DNA of 64,000 nt, taken from Apostichopus japonicus (taxonomy: Eukaryota; Echinodermata; Holothuroidea; Aspidochirotida; Stichopodidae). Both the position numbers and the translations under genes were made by a program. Below are positions 49,001 through 63,233 of the stretch, piece after piece (positions within the stretch are counted from its first letter, which is position 1; each line of letters opens with the position of its first letter). Location of the stretch: the NCBI RefSeq assembly GCF_037975245.1, contig NC_092576.1, positions 15,377,611 through 15,441,610 on the forward strand. Direction: 5' to 3'. The notes below the pieces were generated by a model. It was not told where the DNA came from. It ran no database searches and was given only the letters and a program-made list of their open reading frames with translations.

Positions 49001-52000
49001 AAATAACGTACAGTAACAGAAGGGACAAAAACACGCTCAGAATACAGACAGGTTAATGAGCATGGTGAACAGAAAGAGATGGATGAAAGGGGATTAGTAG
49101 ACAAGGGATGGAGAGAAGAAAGAAAGAAAATCAAACTTCGTAGTTATTGAGTAGTCATGAAGTGTTACCACACGTTTGATAAACTTTTTAAGGTCTTTTT
49201 ACTAAATTCATCTAATTTGAATGTTAAGTTATTCATCTGCTTTTGAATTTTAAGTTCCTTTGTCTTTGTTCTTTGTCCTTTGTTCTTTGTCCTTTGGTAA
49301 GTTCCATGTTGGTTCCTTTACAAAGTTTTCATAACCAGTGCTATGGTCGAGTCGATAAAGGCAGAGGCAAATAAGACGCAATGTTGTGGGTTTGAGTGCT
49401 GGTCGGCTAAAGAAACTTTGTTTTTTTCTTCCAGGAGATATCCATGATTTTTGCCAGTTGCTTAAGAGAAACAAATCCAAAGTGAAATAACACTGTAAAT
49501 TGCATAGGATATCTGCCCGAATGTGAAGTGTAATTCATAAGCCAAATGGGTATCTTCCATGTACAGCATGTCACAGCTATAGCGTATTAAAATAGCTGTC
49601 TTCCAGTATACATTCATGCCAGGCAGAAAACATTTCATTTGCAAGTTATAAAGTTAAAAGTTGATGGTTTACAGTGTTGTTTTAAGCCAAGGCCCCCTCA
49701 CAAGACTTTATAATTTAACCCCTGGTCATAACTTGTCACACCCACACACCAAAAGTGTGCACAATTCAAACAACCCCCCTGGGGGACTTCCCATAGGGTG
49801 CAGCCACAAACCGGCGCACGCAACTATATTTACAAAGTTACCTCACAAGTCCCAAATTTATACACCTGGGTGAAGAGAGGCAATGGAGAGAAAAAACCTT
49901 GCCCAAGGACAAATGTAACGATCTGGCCAGGACTGGAACCTGCAAACCTTGGATCACAAGTCCACTGTCTTAACCACTTGACCACATTGCTCTCAGGTTA
50001 TGCCAGCGACGTAGCCAGGAATTTGAAAGGGGGGGGAGCACTTTTTGCGATTGATATGGATTTTCAAAGTTGTAGGCACGACTATCTGAGCGGAGCGCCA
50101 CCATCGGTTGGCGCGGAGCGTACAAGAAAATTTTTGGTTTTACAAACCCCCCAGATGGCCGGAAACGGCCCTTCCCGAGTGTTCATTCTGGTTCCCTGGC
50201 CTCTTGCTAACTTGAGACACCTCATTCAATATCACTTTTAAACCCAATAAACAAATGAGTTAAAATAGTACGTAATTCAATACTACATAATGTATTTAAA
50301 ATTAGCAAGGTACATGTACAGAGTAGTCTTACGTTTCAACTTCTGATACTTATAGATACAAAGATAGGCCTGAAATGTCTTTGATACAACTATAGCCAGT
50401 AATTGTCTTTGATACAACTGTAGCTATTAAATGTCTAATTCAATACTACATAATGTATTTAAAATTTGCAAGGTACACGTACAGAGTAGTCTTACGTTTC
50501 ATCTTCTGATACTTATAGATACAAAGATAGGCCTGAAATGTCTTTGATATAACTATAGCCAGTAATTGTCTTTGATACAACTGTAGCTATTAAATGTTTA
50601 AGTTAGCCAAATAAGAGAAGGCGAGAGGTATCCGACGATTGCAATCTGATGCAAATTTCTCAACTGTTTTCTCAGCTGAAATATTATCTGCGTAAACGGG
50701 TTCTTAACTACGTGTTAAAAAACTGACAAGATCGGATCCTAGTCTTTTTCGGCGGGTAGAGTGTTGAATGAAATGGCACGCGATAGAAATGACAGCCTAG
50801 ATGACAGAAGAATAGGTCACCTAATTTAGCCATATTCTTGCTACGTTCATTTCAATAGTTTTTCCTGTCTATAGACTCTTAAACTCGTCCAGCAAGCTTA
50901 TCGATTTGAATTATGGGTGTTTTTAAAAAAAAGATAACTTGGCCCAAAAAAATGTAGGCCCGGGCCTACAGTGCTACATACTGGCTACGCCCCTGATCAT
51001 ATGATATCATAATCAGCAGATTTTGTTTCCTGTTTGAATTCTTTTACATGTTCTTTTACATAATATATCAGAAAGACAAACATAGTGCTCTTTTACAATT
51101 TTTCCAGTAGGATGATTCTTGTTTGTTGTCCAATGTCTGGACTTTAATACATTTGACGAACTTAACTGATAGACAATATAAACTTTCATATTTTGTAATA
51201 TTGCCAGATATGCAGTGGCCTAAAAACAAATATCGTTATCGCAGTGTATTAGCAGTGTAATAATTATTACAGGAAGTGCGTATCACGTACGATTGCTAGC
51301 TTAGCTTCATAACATGCTGTTCGTGCAACAACTTAGGACGAATCATAGAAAGGATGAGAACGAACGTTGTCGACGTCGTTGTGCATACGGTTCGTGACAC
51401 TACATCGAGTGCGGTTAGGTAGGCAATATGTATTTTATTACACAGTGGCCAACTGTAGGCTTGTAATTGGCTATAAGCTAAATTTAGCTAATTGCATCTG
51501 CCAAACTAAGTACTGTAAGTAGTTGAATCAGTAGGCGTGAATGTTACTACGATTACAATCGAGTTAACGGAGCTGACGAGTATTCAAGATCAAAAGAGCA
51601 CTGACAAAATACCATGCTAAAAAAGGACAGTTTAGAAAAAAAATCGACACTGAAAGGGGGGAGCAGTCGCTCCCCCTGCTCCCCCCTGGCTACGTCCCTG
51701 GGTTATGCAGTTAATTTTACAGTTCCTATGGTACACTGTAGTGAGGCTGAACCATACATTAACCTTTCAATTTAAATATGTAGCAGCCATTTGCAGAAAA
51801 CTGAAGATCATGTAGTGATTGCATTACTCTTGCTTGATTTTGTTTAATGCTTTAATTTTAGAGGATAAATATATACATATTTCGCATTGGAACTTTTCGA
51901 TCCAGGTTCCTCCGGCTTGGCAGTGGAAAAGACAACTCCCTCCTTTGCTACTCCGAGTGGACCCTTGGAAGATTCTGCTCACCCTTCGCAAGAGTTGAAA

Positions 52001-55000
52001 CCGGATGGAGACACCGTAGCTTGGACCGAGCAGAGCGATGGCGGCGTGTCGGGGATGGAGACCGACGAACTGTCCGAGAGACAGACAGATGGAGAGGGTG
52101 TTGCCGTGAGCAATGCCAATCGAGGAGGTATCATAGGATCGTCAGACAGTCAGATCCAGACGACAGGTTTGCGATTTCTTCTTGCACTTGTATTCTGTCG
52201 TTTGTTGATTAAGAAGTTGCTTCCATTGGCGCTAGAATAATCGTTGGTACATGATTTTCGGTTTAATTTTCATATGGACTAAGGAATGTAGATATGAAGG
52301 AAAATTTCTCAGTGCACTTGTGTGCAAAAAAACAATTCAGATGTAGTTTAGGATTTTTAGGTAGGATGTTAACATTAGGTTATAAAATGAATCAATGTTT
52401 GTATGTATGTGTTTGTATATTAGATCCTCCTGCAAGCAGGAATTCCCGAAGAAGCCTCATTGGCTTATCAAAGCCGCAAGCTGGCCGAAGTCAGTCTCTT
52501 ACATTCATATTTAACGTCCATGATTATGAATTGTTAATTGTCAACAACTCTGTAACTGGACGACATACATTAATCTTGGAGTGACTCGAACCGGGGACCT
52601 AATGATTGAAAGGCACCGGCGTTAACCACTGAGCTATTAAACACTCCAAGTTTGTGACATCATTATGAGCTCAGTGGAAGTACATTAAAGTTAAAAGGAT
52701 ATTCCGGTGGCTAAAGTTAATTTCTTAACAAAATTGCTGAAAATGTTCCGAATCTGTCGGTGAAACCCACATACCTGTAGGAAGCATCCTGCAGATACAA
52801 ACTATTGAAATGTTGTGATATTTTTTATATAAATGCACCTGGCAACAACAGAGTGGATGACGTCAACAGGGAATTTCAGCTGAAAATGTCTTCGGTTTCC
52901 TTTATAACTTGTCAGTCATTCATCCGCAGAGGAAAAGAATATTTTCTAGAAAAAGGAAACCTTTTTTTGATGTGAAATTCTAAGTACAGAAGAACATTTG
53001 CCCAGATGACATCACAACCCCCTACTGTGGTCCAACTTCCTTGAGTAGGTTGAATGTTTAGCCAGTCATAAATAGGTTGCATCCACTCAAGCATATCTCA
53101 AGTTTATGGGCAATATTATTGAGATTTTGAGGAATTTTACAGTTGTTCAACTATAGCAGTGTGGAAAACATTTCTCTTCAATATAAGTTGCACATTATTC
53201 TTCATTAGAAAATCCTTTTAATTAGGATGTTATGCCCCAATAATGTAACGGCTCTCGTTCGAGTTATGAGACCAGCAAACGGTTCTTTTTTTCTTCATTC
53301 GCTGTAGATGTTTCAGGAACGGAGACCGAGGAAGCACCAGAGAAAAGCAGAAAGTCTCATAAAAAGAAGAGGGGCCTGATGAGCGAACCCGCTCCAGGGA
53401 AGAGGAGATCGGCTCGAGTAAGTCTATGATGTAATAATGACATCATCATCATTACTGTTTATAATTGCACTATGTATTCTGTTGTGTTTACTCTTTAAGT
53501 ATCATCGTGCACTTGTAAATTTGTATGTTTATTCTTTTAACAATATCTCTTTACATCCAGGTCAGAAATACAGAAAAGAAGAAAGAAGTCAGAGAATCCA
53601 TCAACTATCAAGAATTACTTCTAAGATTCTTGCCATCGACGTTACTTCAGAGGTAACACTCTACTTCTAGTAATGTCTATAGTAATGTCTATTGTAATGT
53701 CTATCTTGTGTCTATTGTTGTTCCTGTTGGTGTCTATTGTCTTTCTTTCATGTCTATTTTCGTGCCTATATGTGTCTATTGTCGTTTCTGTATGTGTCTA
53801 TTGTTGTTTCTATATGTGACTATAGTCTTTCTTTTATGTCTATAGTTGTTCCTGTTTGTGTATATTGTCTTTCTTTTTATGTCAATAGTTGCTTCTATAT
53901 GTATCTATTGTAGTTTCTGTATGTGTCTTTTGTTTCTATATGTGACTATTGTCTTTCTTTTATGTCTATAGTTGTTTCAATATGTGTATATTGTTGTTTC
54001 AATTTGTGTCCATTGTAGTTCCTATATGTGTCTATTGTCTTTCTTTTATGTCTATTGTTGTTTCTATATGTGTCTATTGTCGTTTCCATTTGTGTCTATT
54101 GTAGTTCCTATATGTGTCTTTTGTCTTTTTTATATTGTTTCTATATGTGTCCACTGTCGTTCATATATGCGTCTATTGTTGTTTCCATGTGTCTATTATT
54201 CTTTAATTCTATGTCTTTTATCGTTTCCAGTAACCAAGAGGAACCAGTCGACATCTTTGAGAGTCCATCTGCTCAACCACAGAGACAGTCAGCGAATACA
54301 AAGGACCTGCCGGACCTTCCGGTGACCTCTGACCTCGCAGAGGGCGAAGCCGATGCTGTTGAGGAGTTCTTGAAGAGTCACCAAGAGAACGGAGGTGTGG
54401 TGTGTCTGATGGAGGACTATCTGATGTGCTTGTCCAAGCAGTTTCTTCTCAAATGGTGAATTTTTGGTTGACTTACCCCCTCTATATCACTATTTAAAAT
54501 ACATATAAAAATACTAACTTTCAAAATTGAAGTAAAAACTCAGATGAGATTAAGTAAGTAAGCAAGTCAACTATATTGAATCCCAGAAGAAAATTACATA
54601 TCTGCGGTAAGCAATATAATGAATGATACAAAATACAAAGAACATTGATACAATGAATGTTAAAAAATACAAAATAAGAAATTCTCTCGGATAGATTTGT
54701 TTGATCGTTATGAATCTAAGCAGATTCCTCGTGGATTTCAAAACTACTCTATTCAGCACAACTGCACAGCAGTGACGGTTGACCCCGCCACCTCGCTCAA
54801 TGAGGATTCATCATCTTGTGTTGGATACTCTCTCATTCTCTCTAACATATTGTGACGTGATGTCTGATGTATTTCTTGCCTGGTTTTTTTCTCTTACAGG
54901 CCCAGAAAGCTCTACTCTGTTTATGTTGAGGTTTATAAAAGAATGAGAAAGCACATCACAATTCCAGCTCTCTTCTTGTGAGTAACTCCTGACAAAGTAC

Positions 55001-58000
55001 TCCTATTTATTTTTCTCAATTGTTTTTGGTTTTGATGTGCGTCTTACAATGATATCTTCCATTCACCTCTAGAGTGCTGCACTTAATATTTACATCACTC
55101 TCATGTTTGCTTTCATAATCCTTCCTTTTCCTTTTCCTTGTCCTCATCACATTCGCATCCTTTAGTCCCGAGCTAGTGCTCCCCCACCTAGAATTCCCCC
55201 TCTTCTCTCCTCTCCCTCTCCCTCCCCACTCTTTACTCCTCTTACTACCCTCCCCACTCACTCTTCTCACATCCCACACCCACTTCCCTCCCCACTTCTT
55301 TCACACCCCACGCCATCTCACTCCACTCCCTAATTCCCTCTCACTCCCCTCCCAACTCACCCCTCTCACATCCACCACCATCTCACTCCCCACCCCCTAA
55401 CTCCTCTCACACACCATGCACTCCTCTCATTACCATCCCCCTAATTCCTCTCACTCCCCTTGGCACTCGCTCCTCTCACACCCCCCCACTCATTCATCTC
55501 ACATGTACCCCTCGCTGGTCTCACTTCCCACCCCCTCACTCCTCTCACTCCCCACCCCCTTCACTCACCATACTTTACACCTGGCATTTGTAGTATAGAT
55601 ACTTGTATCATAGAAAACCCTTGGATAAGTTTCAAGACTCTATCCTTGCTGCAAAAAAAGAACACAAGTGATAACGTTTGCTAGACTTTGTTGTTCTTGT
55701 TATTGATGTATACACACGATATAATTTATCCTGTATCGCATAGCAAAGTGCTATGTAAAATGGGCCAACCCTATGTAAATTTTTTAAATGTTATGTAAAA
55801 TTTGAAATTGATTTGTGAAATTTGAAAATGATATGTAAAATGGTAAAATGTTATGTAAAATGGGCCAACCCTATGTAAATTTTTTAAATGTTATGTAAAA
55901 TTTGAAATTGATTTGTGAAATTTGAAAATGATATGTAAAATGGTAAAATGTTATGTAAAATGGGCAAATATTATGTAAAATGTGCAAATTGCTAGAAACA
56001 AGTACAAACATGTATATCAATTTGTTACACAGGAATAATACTATTTTATGAGAGTGAAAATTGAGAGCTTTCAAACTGCCACACAAAATATGAATGATAA
56101 ATTATTTCCTGAGACCTCTTTTATTTAGGGGGGTGGTGTGGTTTAGAATAAAAGAGTACTATAACTAAAAGTAGGCAAACACATATTCACTCACACACAA
56201 AAGTCCTTCATGACTCATTTCACATTGGGTAGGCTATTGATTTCAAAATCTTTTTGCCTTATATATATTTACATTTGCTTTGTACAATTCCTCCTTCCAG
56301 TAAAGACCAGACTGACGGCTACAAGCGTAACTTGGGCCTGGTGATTCTGGTGTACATGGAGATCAGCGTTGACAGGGGAAGGATCTCAAAGACACAAGAA
56401 AAGAGGTGAGGAGGGCTTCTTGCCACCCAGACTCGGTATCTTTGCAACAGAATGAAAAAGATATGTTCCTCTGGAGATTTAAAGTCATACGTTTCGTTCA
56501 GTAATTAGCTTTTGAATTATAATAATAATAATCAGCAGTCATTAACCGACGCTTAATCGAGAATTAAATATGCATATTTATTTATGCAAAAACATTCAAT
56601 TATCTTTATTCATGTCATGGTGGTGTGCAGCTGTATTATGATAAGTTATAAATATATATAGTGATACACAGAATGAAACATGATTTAAATTTTTTAATCT
56701 GTAGATTTGGAGATTTCTTTCAACAAGATATGTTTTACTTAGAGGACCTCGGTGTCATGGAGTCAATTATGAAGGAATATCTACCAGATTTTGCCGTAAG
56801 AGGTAAGTTTAAACCATCAGCTCTACTGAATTTTCTGCTTCCACATCTCCAAAAGAAGAATTTCAACACAACAACAAAACAATCAAAGAATGTCAGTTTA
56901 ATTTTATGAGCCGTGCAGCAAATGTTCCCTTTATGATGGCACGTCACCATGTGTCGTCATTGACTGGCGTGCCACCTCACAGATTGTGATGTCATAAAAT
57001 ACTTGATAAATAGTATGGAACCAAAGTTGACGTTAAAGATTCCCCTCCACTTCGATCGCTGTGGGTGTTGTTCTTTCACCGATAATAATGTTAACTGGTT
57101 TGTATAAGTGGATAGGAATGGGTGTCCTTTGAGAAGGAATAAATTATTAAAAAGGTAGAGAGATTATTGGAATAGTGCATGATATAGATTAGTGTATGTC
57201 GAATTAATGAATTATTGAATTAATGAATTAATGGATTAATGAGTTAATGAATTATCGAATTAACGATTGAATTAATGTATGTCGTCCAGTTACAGAGTTG
57301 TTGACAATTTACAATTCATAATCATGGACATTAAATATGAATCTAAGAGACTGACTTCGGTCAGCTTACGGCTTGATAAGCCAATGAGGCTTCTTCGCAA
57401 GTTCCTGCGTGCAGGAGGATCTAAAATACATACATTCATACGAACATATAGTCAGCTAAAATGAAGGTGAAAAAACGCAAAGAAAAGTAACAAGATTACC
57501 AGAAAAAAGGAAACAAATATGAATTCAAAGAAAAATTGAAAGAAGATGAAAAAACAGGCAAACTGTAATTGGTAATGTACACAGAAAGGTTAGAAAGTAC
57601 CAGAGAGTGGTTGAAAAGAGTTTGAGATACACATAGGCACTGACAGATATGTACATGGTCCTATGAGAACGAATGTCAGTTGAAGAGATGAAAGTTCAAA
57701 CAGTATTTGGCAGGGGAATGTGGTAACCAGAGGTACGGGGAAGATTGTTATATCATCCTGTCTTCGGATTAGTCGTAAATATTTATGCATGGTGAGATCT
57801 TGTCATCATGAAACTTGTTGTTAGCTCCACACTTTTCAGGTGAATTAATATTTAATGTGTAAGTTTTCAATTAATATATTGTGGTCTTTCTTGGCTCATT
57901 TACCCACAGTTTACTGGATGAGAGCTCATAACTTTGCTGGTGAGGGTAAAACTGCAGAGGCTGTACATGCATACGAGGTGGTGAGTCATGTAAATTTTTT

Positions 58001-61000
58001 GTACAGTTTGTAAAACAAAGCGTTCTTGCAGAGCATCTTTCTTCCATTTCGCTTGGTATAAATCATATCACGTTGGGACAGTCATTGCGACCACAAGTTT
58101 TCGGGGTATTGATTTGCAATGAAGGCAGTCGCTGAATTTTGGTGTCATGAAACGATACTTCGTCCTTTTGCTTCACTGTGTAGTCCTTATAGGGAACCAG
58201 TGACATCTAGATACATCAATCTAATACGCACCTCTCAAAGTGAGAAATAAGCAAGACACTAAGACCATATAAAGTGATTTTTTCCCTTGGGAAATATTCG
58301 AGACCCGCAAACTCTCTGATATAAATATGATGTTTTGATCTATGGCTATTTTCAATCTTTCCCCATTTCAGTGTCATGAATTATTGACGACCTCTGACCT
58401 CAACGAGAAGATCATTCACCTGCCGAACATAATTCAGGATAAGATCATCACTAAAGGTACGTAACCAGGCAGTACAGTAGCCCGGCACAATTCACAGAGA
58501 GCATTGCATCTCGTTACTACCTTGGGCCTCAACAAAAAGAGTAAAAAATTAACAGAGGGCTCTGTCTTATTGGTCCTATCTAGGTCCCCCCCGTAACTCA
58601 ATGAGCTGTTGTTATGATGTTTAGAAGCATGGTGGTAACATGAGTTGTGATAATTAGTTTAGATATACAGTAAGTTTGTTAGTAAGTATTGAAATAGTAG
58701 ATCATTTGAAAAATACATCCCAAGTTTTTCAAACCAAACTAAGAATGTTACGCACCTAGAACGTGTTTTTTAAAATGCCCAAGACATGTTTTCTTAAACA
58801 TGTTTTTTTCCTTTGGCGAAACTGCACAGAGTGGAACCTCGGTCAAGTCAATCACGTAGCGCATCTGTAATGCAAGGATATGTGTTTCTCTATATTTAGT
58901 ATGATATTTTTTATCATTATTAAATAAACTACTTGTTTGTGACGTTCTGAGATGTTTTTTTTTTCTCCTTCTCACATCGTTTAGAGATCATAGAATCCAA
59001 GAAGGATTCTCTCCGACGGACCCAGTCTCACGAGGAGATCTTGAAACTGTTCGAAGGAGGCAATTACGAAAAAGTGGTGGACATTCTCCGGCCGGTGGTG
59101 GACACTCCGAGGAGCGATGGGGATGACGTTGAAAAGTTAAAACAGAGACTGATGTTGGTGGAAGCTCTTCTGAAAGTGAAAGATCACAAGGTATCGTAAA
59201 GATGTAAAGATAGGACAGGGATGTAGCCAGAAATGTGAAAGGTGGGGGGGAGGGGGAGGGAGCAGAATTCTAAAAGGGGCATTTTCTCTCAAAGGGAGCA
59301 ATGTTACACTTTACGGAGCCCCATGATGTACTAAGAAAAGTTTTGCCCAAAATGCCTCCCACGTTGCAGGAAAAAAACAATAATAAGAGTATTGTATAAC
59401 GTAGCAGACTAACTTTTATAGGAAAGAATGAGAAGGGGCGCTTAAGCTTCCTTCAACCTGCAAAGAGGGCTTGAATGATATTACCCGCTTGTAGTTAAAT
59501 TTTATTAATTATCTTTCGTGGTACTCAAAAGGGGGGGGGAGTGATCGCTCCCATTTCTCCCCCCTGGCTACGTCTCATCTTTAGGAAGAATGATAGTCAA
59601 GTTGTTTGCACATAATAATTATATTTTCATGATGGGTGAAATTTTTATTACGGCAGGTTCTGTGGGAAACTCCAAATGACAATTTTTTTTTTATTGTATT
59701 TTTATTTTGACAAGTTCAGAAAATATATATGAAATTCTTCAACTGACGTACTTCCGTATTTCATAAAGTGCGAGAGATTTTGGCCAATTTTTAACGCAGG
59801 AGTGTAGGGAACCTACTTGCGGGTCTCCTTATGGGATTCACTCTAGTCGTGTTTGGTCGGAATTTAAATTAATTGTTTTTTTTTGGTTTCGATGATAATC
59901 GTAACCTATGCATTCATAATGGCTTGTGTGTGTGCGTGTGTGCCTTTGTGACGCCCAGCTTGAAAACACGGTACCTCAACAAGGGAAGGTCAGACCAATT
60001 CATGTTTAGTGTGTAGAAGTACCAAATTGAGTACAAGAAGCCTATTGTGTTTGGTGGAGGTCAAACATCATTTGTGGTCACCAGGGGTACGTCAAATTGT
60101 GAAAACCTTGTTAACACGATATCTCAAGATGGGAAGCAAGGGCAGACCTCATATTAGGAGTACCACATTGCTAAAAAGAAGCCTATTGTTTTTGGTGGAG
60201 GGCAAAGGTCATTTGAGGTCACCAGGGGTCAAATTGTGAAAACCTTGTAAACATGATATCTCAAGAAGGAAAGTCAGACCAATTTCATATTTGATGTGTA
60301 GAAGTGTAGAAATTGTGAAAATCTTGTAAACAAGTACACCCTCACTATACATTACGTCAGATTCATGAAAAAAACTGCTCATGTTCCATCATCGAAACCA
60401 CAAAGCATTTTTACATTCTGGTTTTTCCAAGTAGTCTGATTTTTGCAAGGCAGACCCGATCCTGCTGTGAGTGTGCCTCTTGCCGATCGTTTTTACCTCA
60501 TCTTTGGATTGTTAATTAAATTCCTGACCGTTCTCTCTTTTACTTCTTCTTAGAATGTCGTGATCTGCTTTCACAAGATTCTGAAGGAACTTTGGGAAGA
60601 CGTGCAAGGTCTGGATGATTTCCAAGCCAAGGTCGCTGTCATGGAGACCGTCGACAAATTCTTTGAGCTTCTGGTCGGGTGAGTAGATGTTCACACGTCA
60701 TGAATTTGCAAAAAAACTTTAATTTGCTTATTTTTTAGCTGCAAAATGGATGATTCGTATGGCAAAGAATCATAGTGCTGTGTTCAACTTAACTTTTCAA
60801 CTTAACTTTTGGTACAACAGGTTTCAAATTCAACTCTATATCTTGAGGAGTTGAAGGTAAATTTTGTTCGGATGCATCAAATATGTAATTCCTCTTTCAT
60901 CCATCCAAACTGAGGAAGTTACCCCTGACGTATCCTACAAAAAAAAACGAAAAAAAATATCAAATATATAATTTCTCTTTGATCCATCCCAAAAACTGAT

Positions 61001-63201
61001 GTTACCCCTGACATATCCTACCAAAAAAGAAGCAAAAGTGCAAAATGGATCTTGAAATGAAATTTTCATTGTTTGATACAGACTCATAATCCATTGTTAT
61101 ATCTTTTGATTGTCTTTGTCCTTCCCCCTTCTCGTCCCTAACCAGACCCCTCTCTGAGTTCCCTCTTTTCCTCCGGGATACCTACCATTCAGCCATTGTC
61201 CAGCTCACCCACCTGCAGATTGAGCTCATTTCCTGGTCCATGGAGAACTTTGAAGTGACTGTCGAAGGGGTAGCCCCTCCTCCTGGCCCTACAGTGCACC
61301 CATGGATCCTTCTTTACCATATCATTAAAAGGTTTGTCATTATTTGGCTGCGTTTTTTTCTCTGACAGAAGACGGTTTGAGTAGTTTTCCTTCTTACCTC
61401 GAATAGTTTTCGTCCTTGTGTTTGTGTACTATAGTATAGTGTTCCATATACTATAGCATAGTGTACTATAGTATAGTGTATAAACTATATATACTATAGT
61501 ATAGTGTGTATATACTATAGTATAGTATAGTGTGTATATACTATAGTATAGTTTGTATATACTATAGTATAGTATATATACTATAGTATAGTATATATAT
61601 ACTATAGTATAGTATATATATACTATAGTATAGTATATACACACTATACTATAGTATATATATACTATAGTATAGTGTATATATACTATAGTATAGTATA
61701 TACAAACTATACTATAGTATATATATACTATAGTATAGTGTATATATACTATAGTATAGTATATACACACTATACTATACTATAGTATATATATACTATA
61801 GTATAGTATATATATACTATAGTATAGTGTATATATACTATAGTATAGTATATATATACTATAGTGTAGTGTAGTATATGTATACTATAGTATAGTGTAT
61901 GTATACTATAGTATAGTGTATGTATACTATAGTATAGTATACAAATAATGAATGGTTATGAGTGCAATAGTGCAAATATTTCATAAGTTGAAAGATGGAA
62001 TGTTCCATTCAACGAGGCGCAGCCGAGTTGAATGGAACAAATTACATCTTTCAACGAATGAAATATTTGCACTGTTGCACGAATGGAAACCATTTATTAT
62101 TTGTTTTATACAACACCTTCAAAGTTGGATATAATTGGATGTAAAATGCACTCATGCAACAGATTGTTTTGAACAGACAGCTGGTTTCTCTGCTCTCTTA
62201 CCATTGAAAAAAGTGCTATCAAAAAAGTATAACACATTGTTCTATTTCATAGAGTGCAATAGAGCGGATTTTGCATGCAATCGACGAGCAATTGACCAAT
62301 CAAATGGCTGGAATATAATTAGGTGTTGTATAAGTTGTATACAGGCGGAGTGTATAGCCTAGTGGTTAACGCCGGCGTCTCCCAGTCATGAGATCCCCGG
62401 TTCGATTCCCCGCCGACAGCAATGTGTGTCGTCTGGCAAGGGTGTTGTTCAATAACAACTTCCTGACATGGACGTTAAATGGATGTGTGCCGAGAGATTG
62501 GCTTCGGTCAGCTTGCGAGTCTACAAGCCTCCATGGCTTCTTTCGCGAGTTCCTGCTTGCGGGAAGATTACATATACATACATAATATAGTATACTGTAT
62601 ATATATATAGTATAGTGTACTATAGTATAGTGTATAAATGTTGATCAATTTATCTATGAAATCTGGTATTGTTGATGCAATTTGTATCTCTCGACATATA
62701 AATACATATTGAATAGTCAGAAGCATTCATGTTGCAAAAGATGTTAACAGTCATGAGAAATCATGTTTATTTTCAAAACCCAAGAGTATTAGGTTTAGTC
62801 CAAAAACAACCTACCATACTGTCACAATCGGGATATCTAACCTAGCCTACTTTATAAATCTTATAACATTGTTTCCCTGTTTTATCATGTGCTATACTGA
62901 CTAATCTTGTTTTATAATGACTTAACCTTGTTTGTATCGTTTCATCAATTTTATTCAAGTTTCATATGAGCTCGTACTATTTCTTGTTGCAGCGAAGAAC
63001 AGAAACTGGAAGAAAAAAAGATACCCAGTGGCATGGAAACCGATACCATGGAAACGGATGATAGGTCCAACAGTCCGGTTCCTCTGCTGCCATCATCTAT
63101 CATGTTACTGGATACGGCTCATGAATATTTAGGAAGGTGAATATTCATTGTCTGACATCAACTTTCCATGTATTAATTGGTCATTCTGCCTTTATTTGTG
63201 A

Positions 63202-63233
<32 letters not shown>

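Noticed and set aside
46390-51905. A missing exon in the 5.5-kb intron 10
   Set aside because: Exons 10 and 11 join in compatible phase, and no open segment with good acceptor and donor resembling cabin-1 was seen; the length is explained by SINE, fold-back and hAT-like insertions.
54028-54459. 143-codon frame running into exon 14
   Set aside because: Only the part from 54231 onwards is exon; the upstream part is the repeat filling intron 13 before the acceptor TTTCCAG.
61429-61770. Tyr/Ile-rich 113-codon minus-strand frame
   Set aside because: Translation of the TATAGTATAG array.
62345-62440. Functional tRNA gene
   Set aside because: A perfect B box and a good A box, but no acceptor stem, and the sequence continues into a tail shared by three dispersed copies: a SINE.
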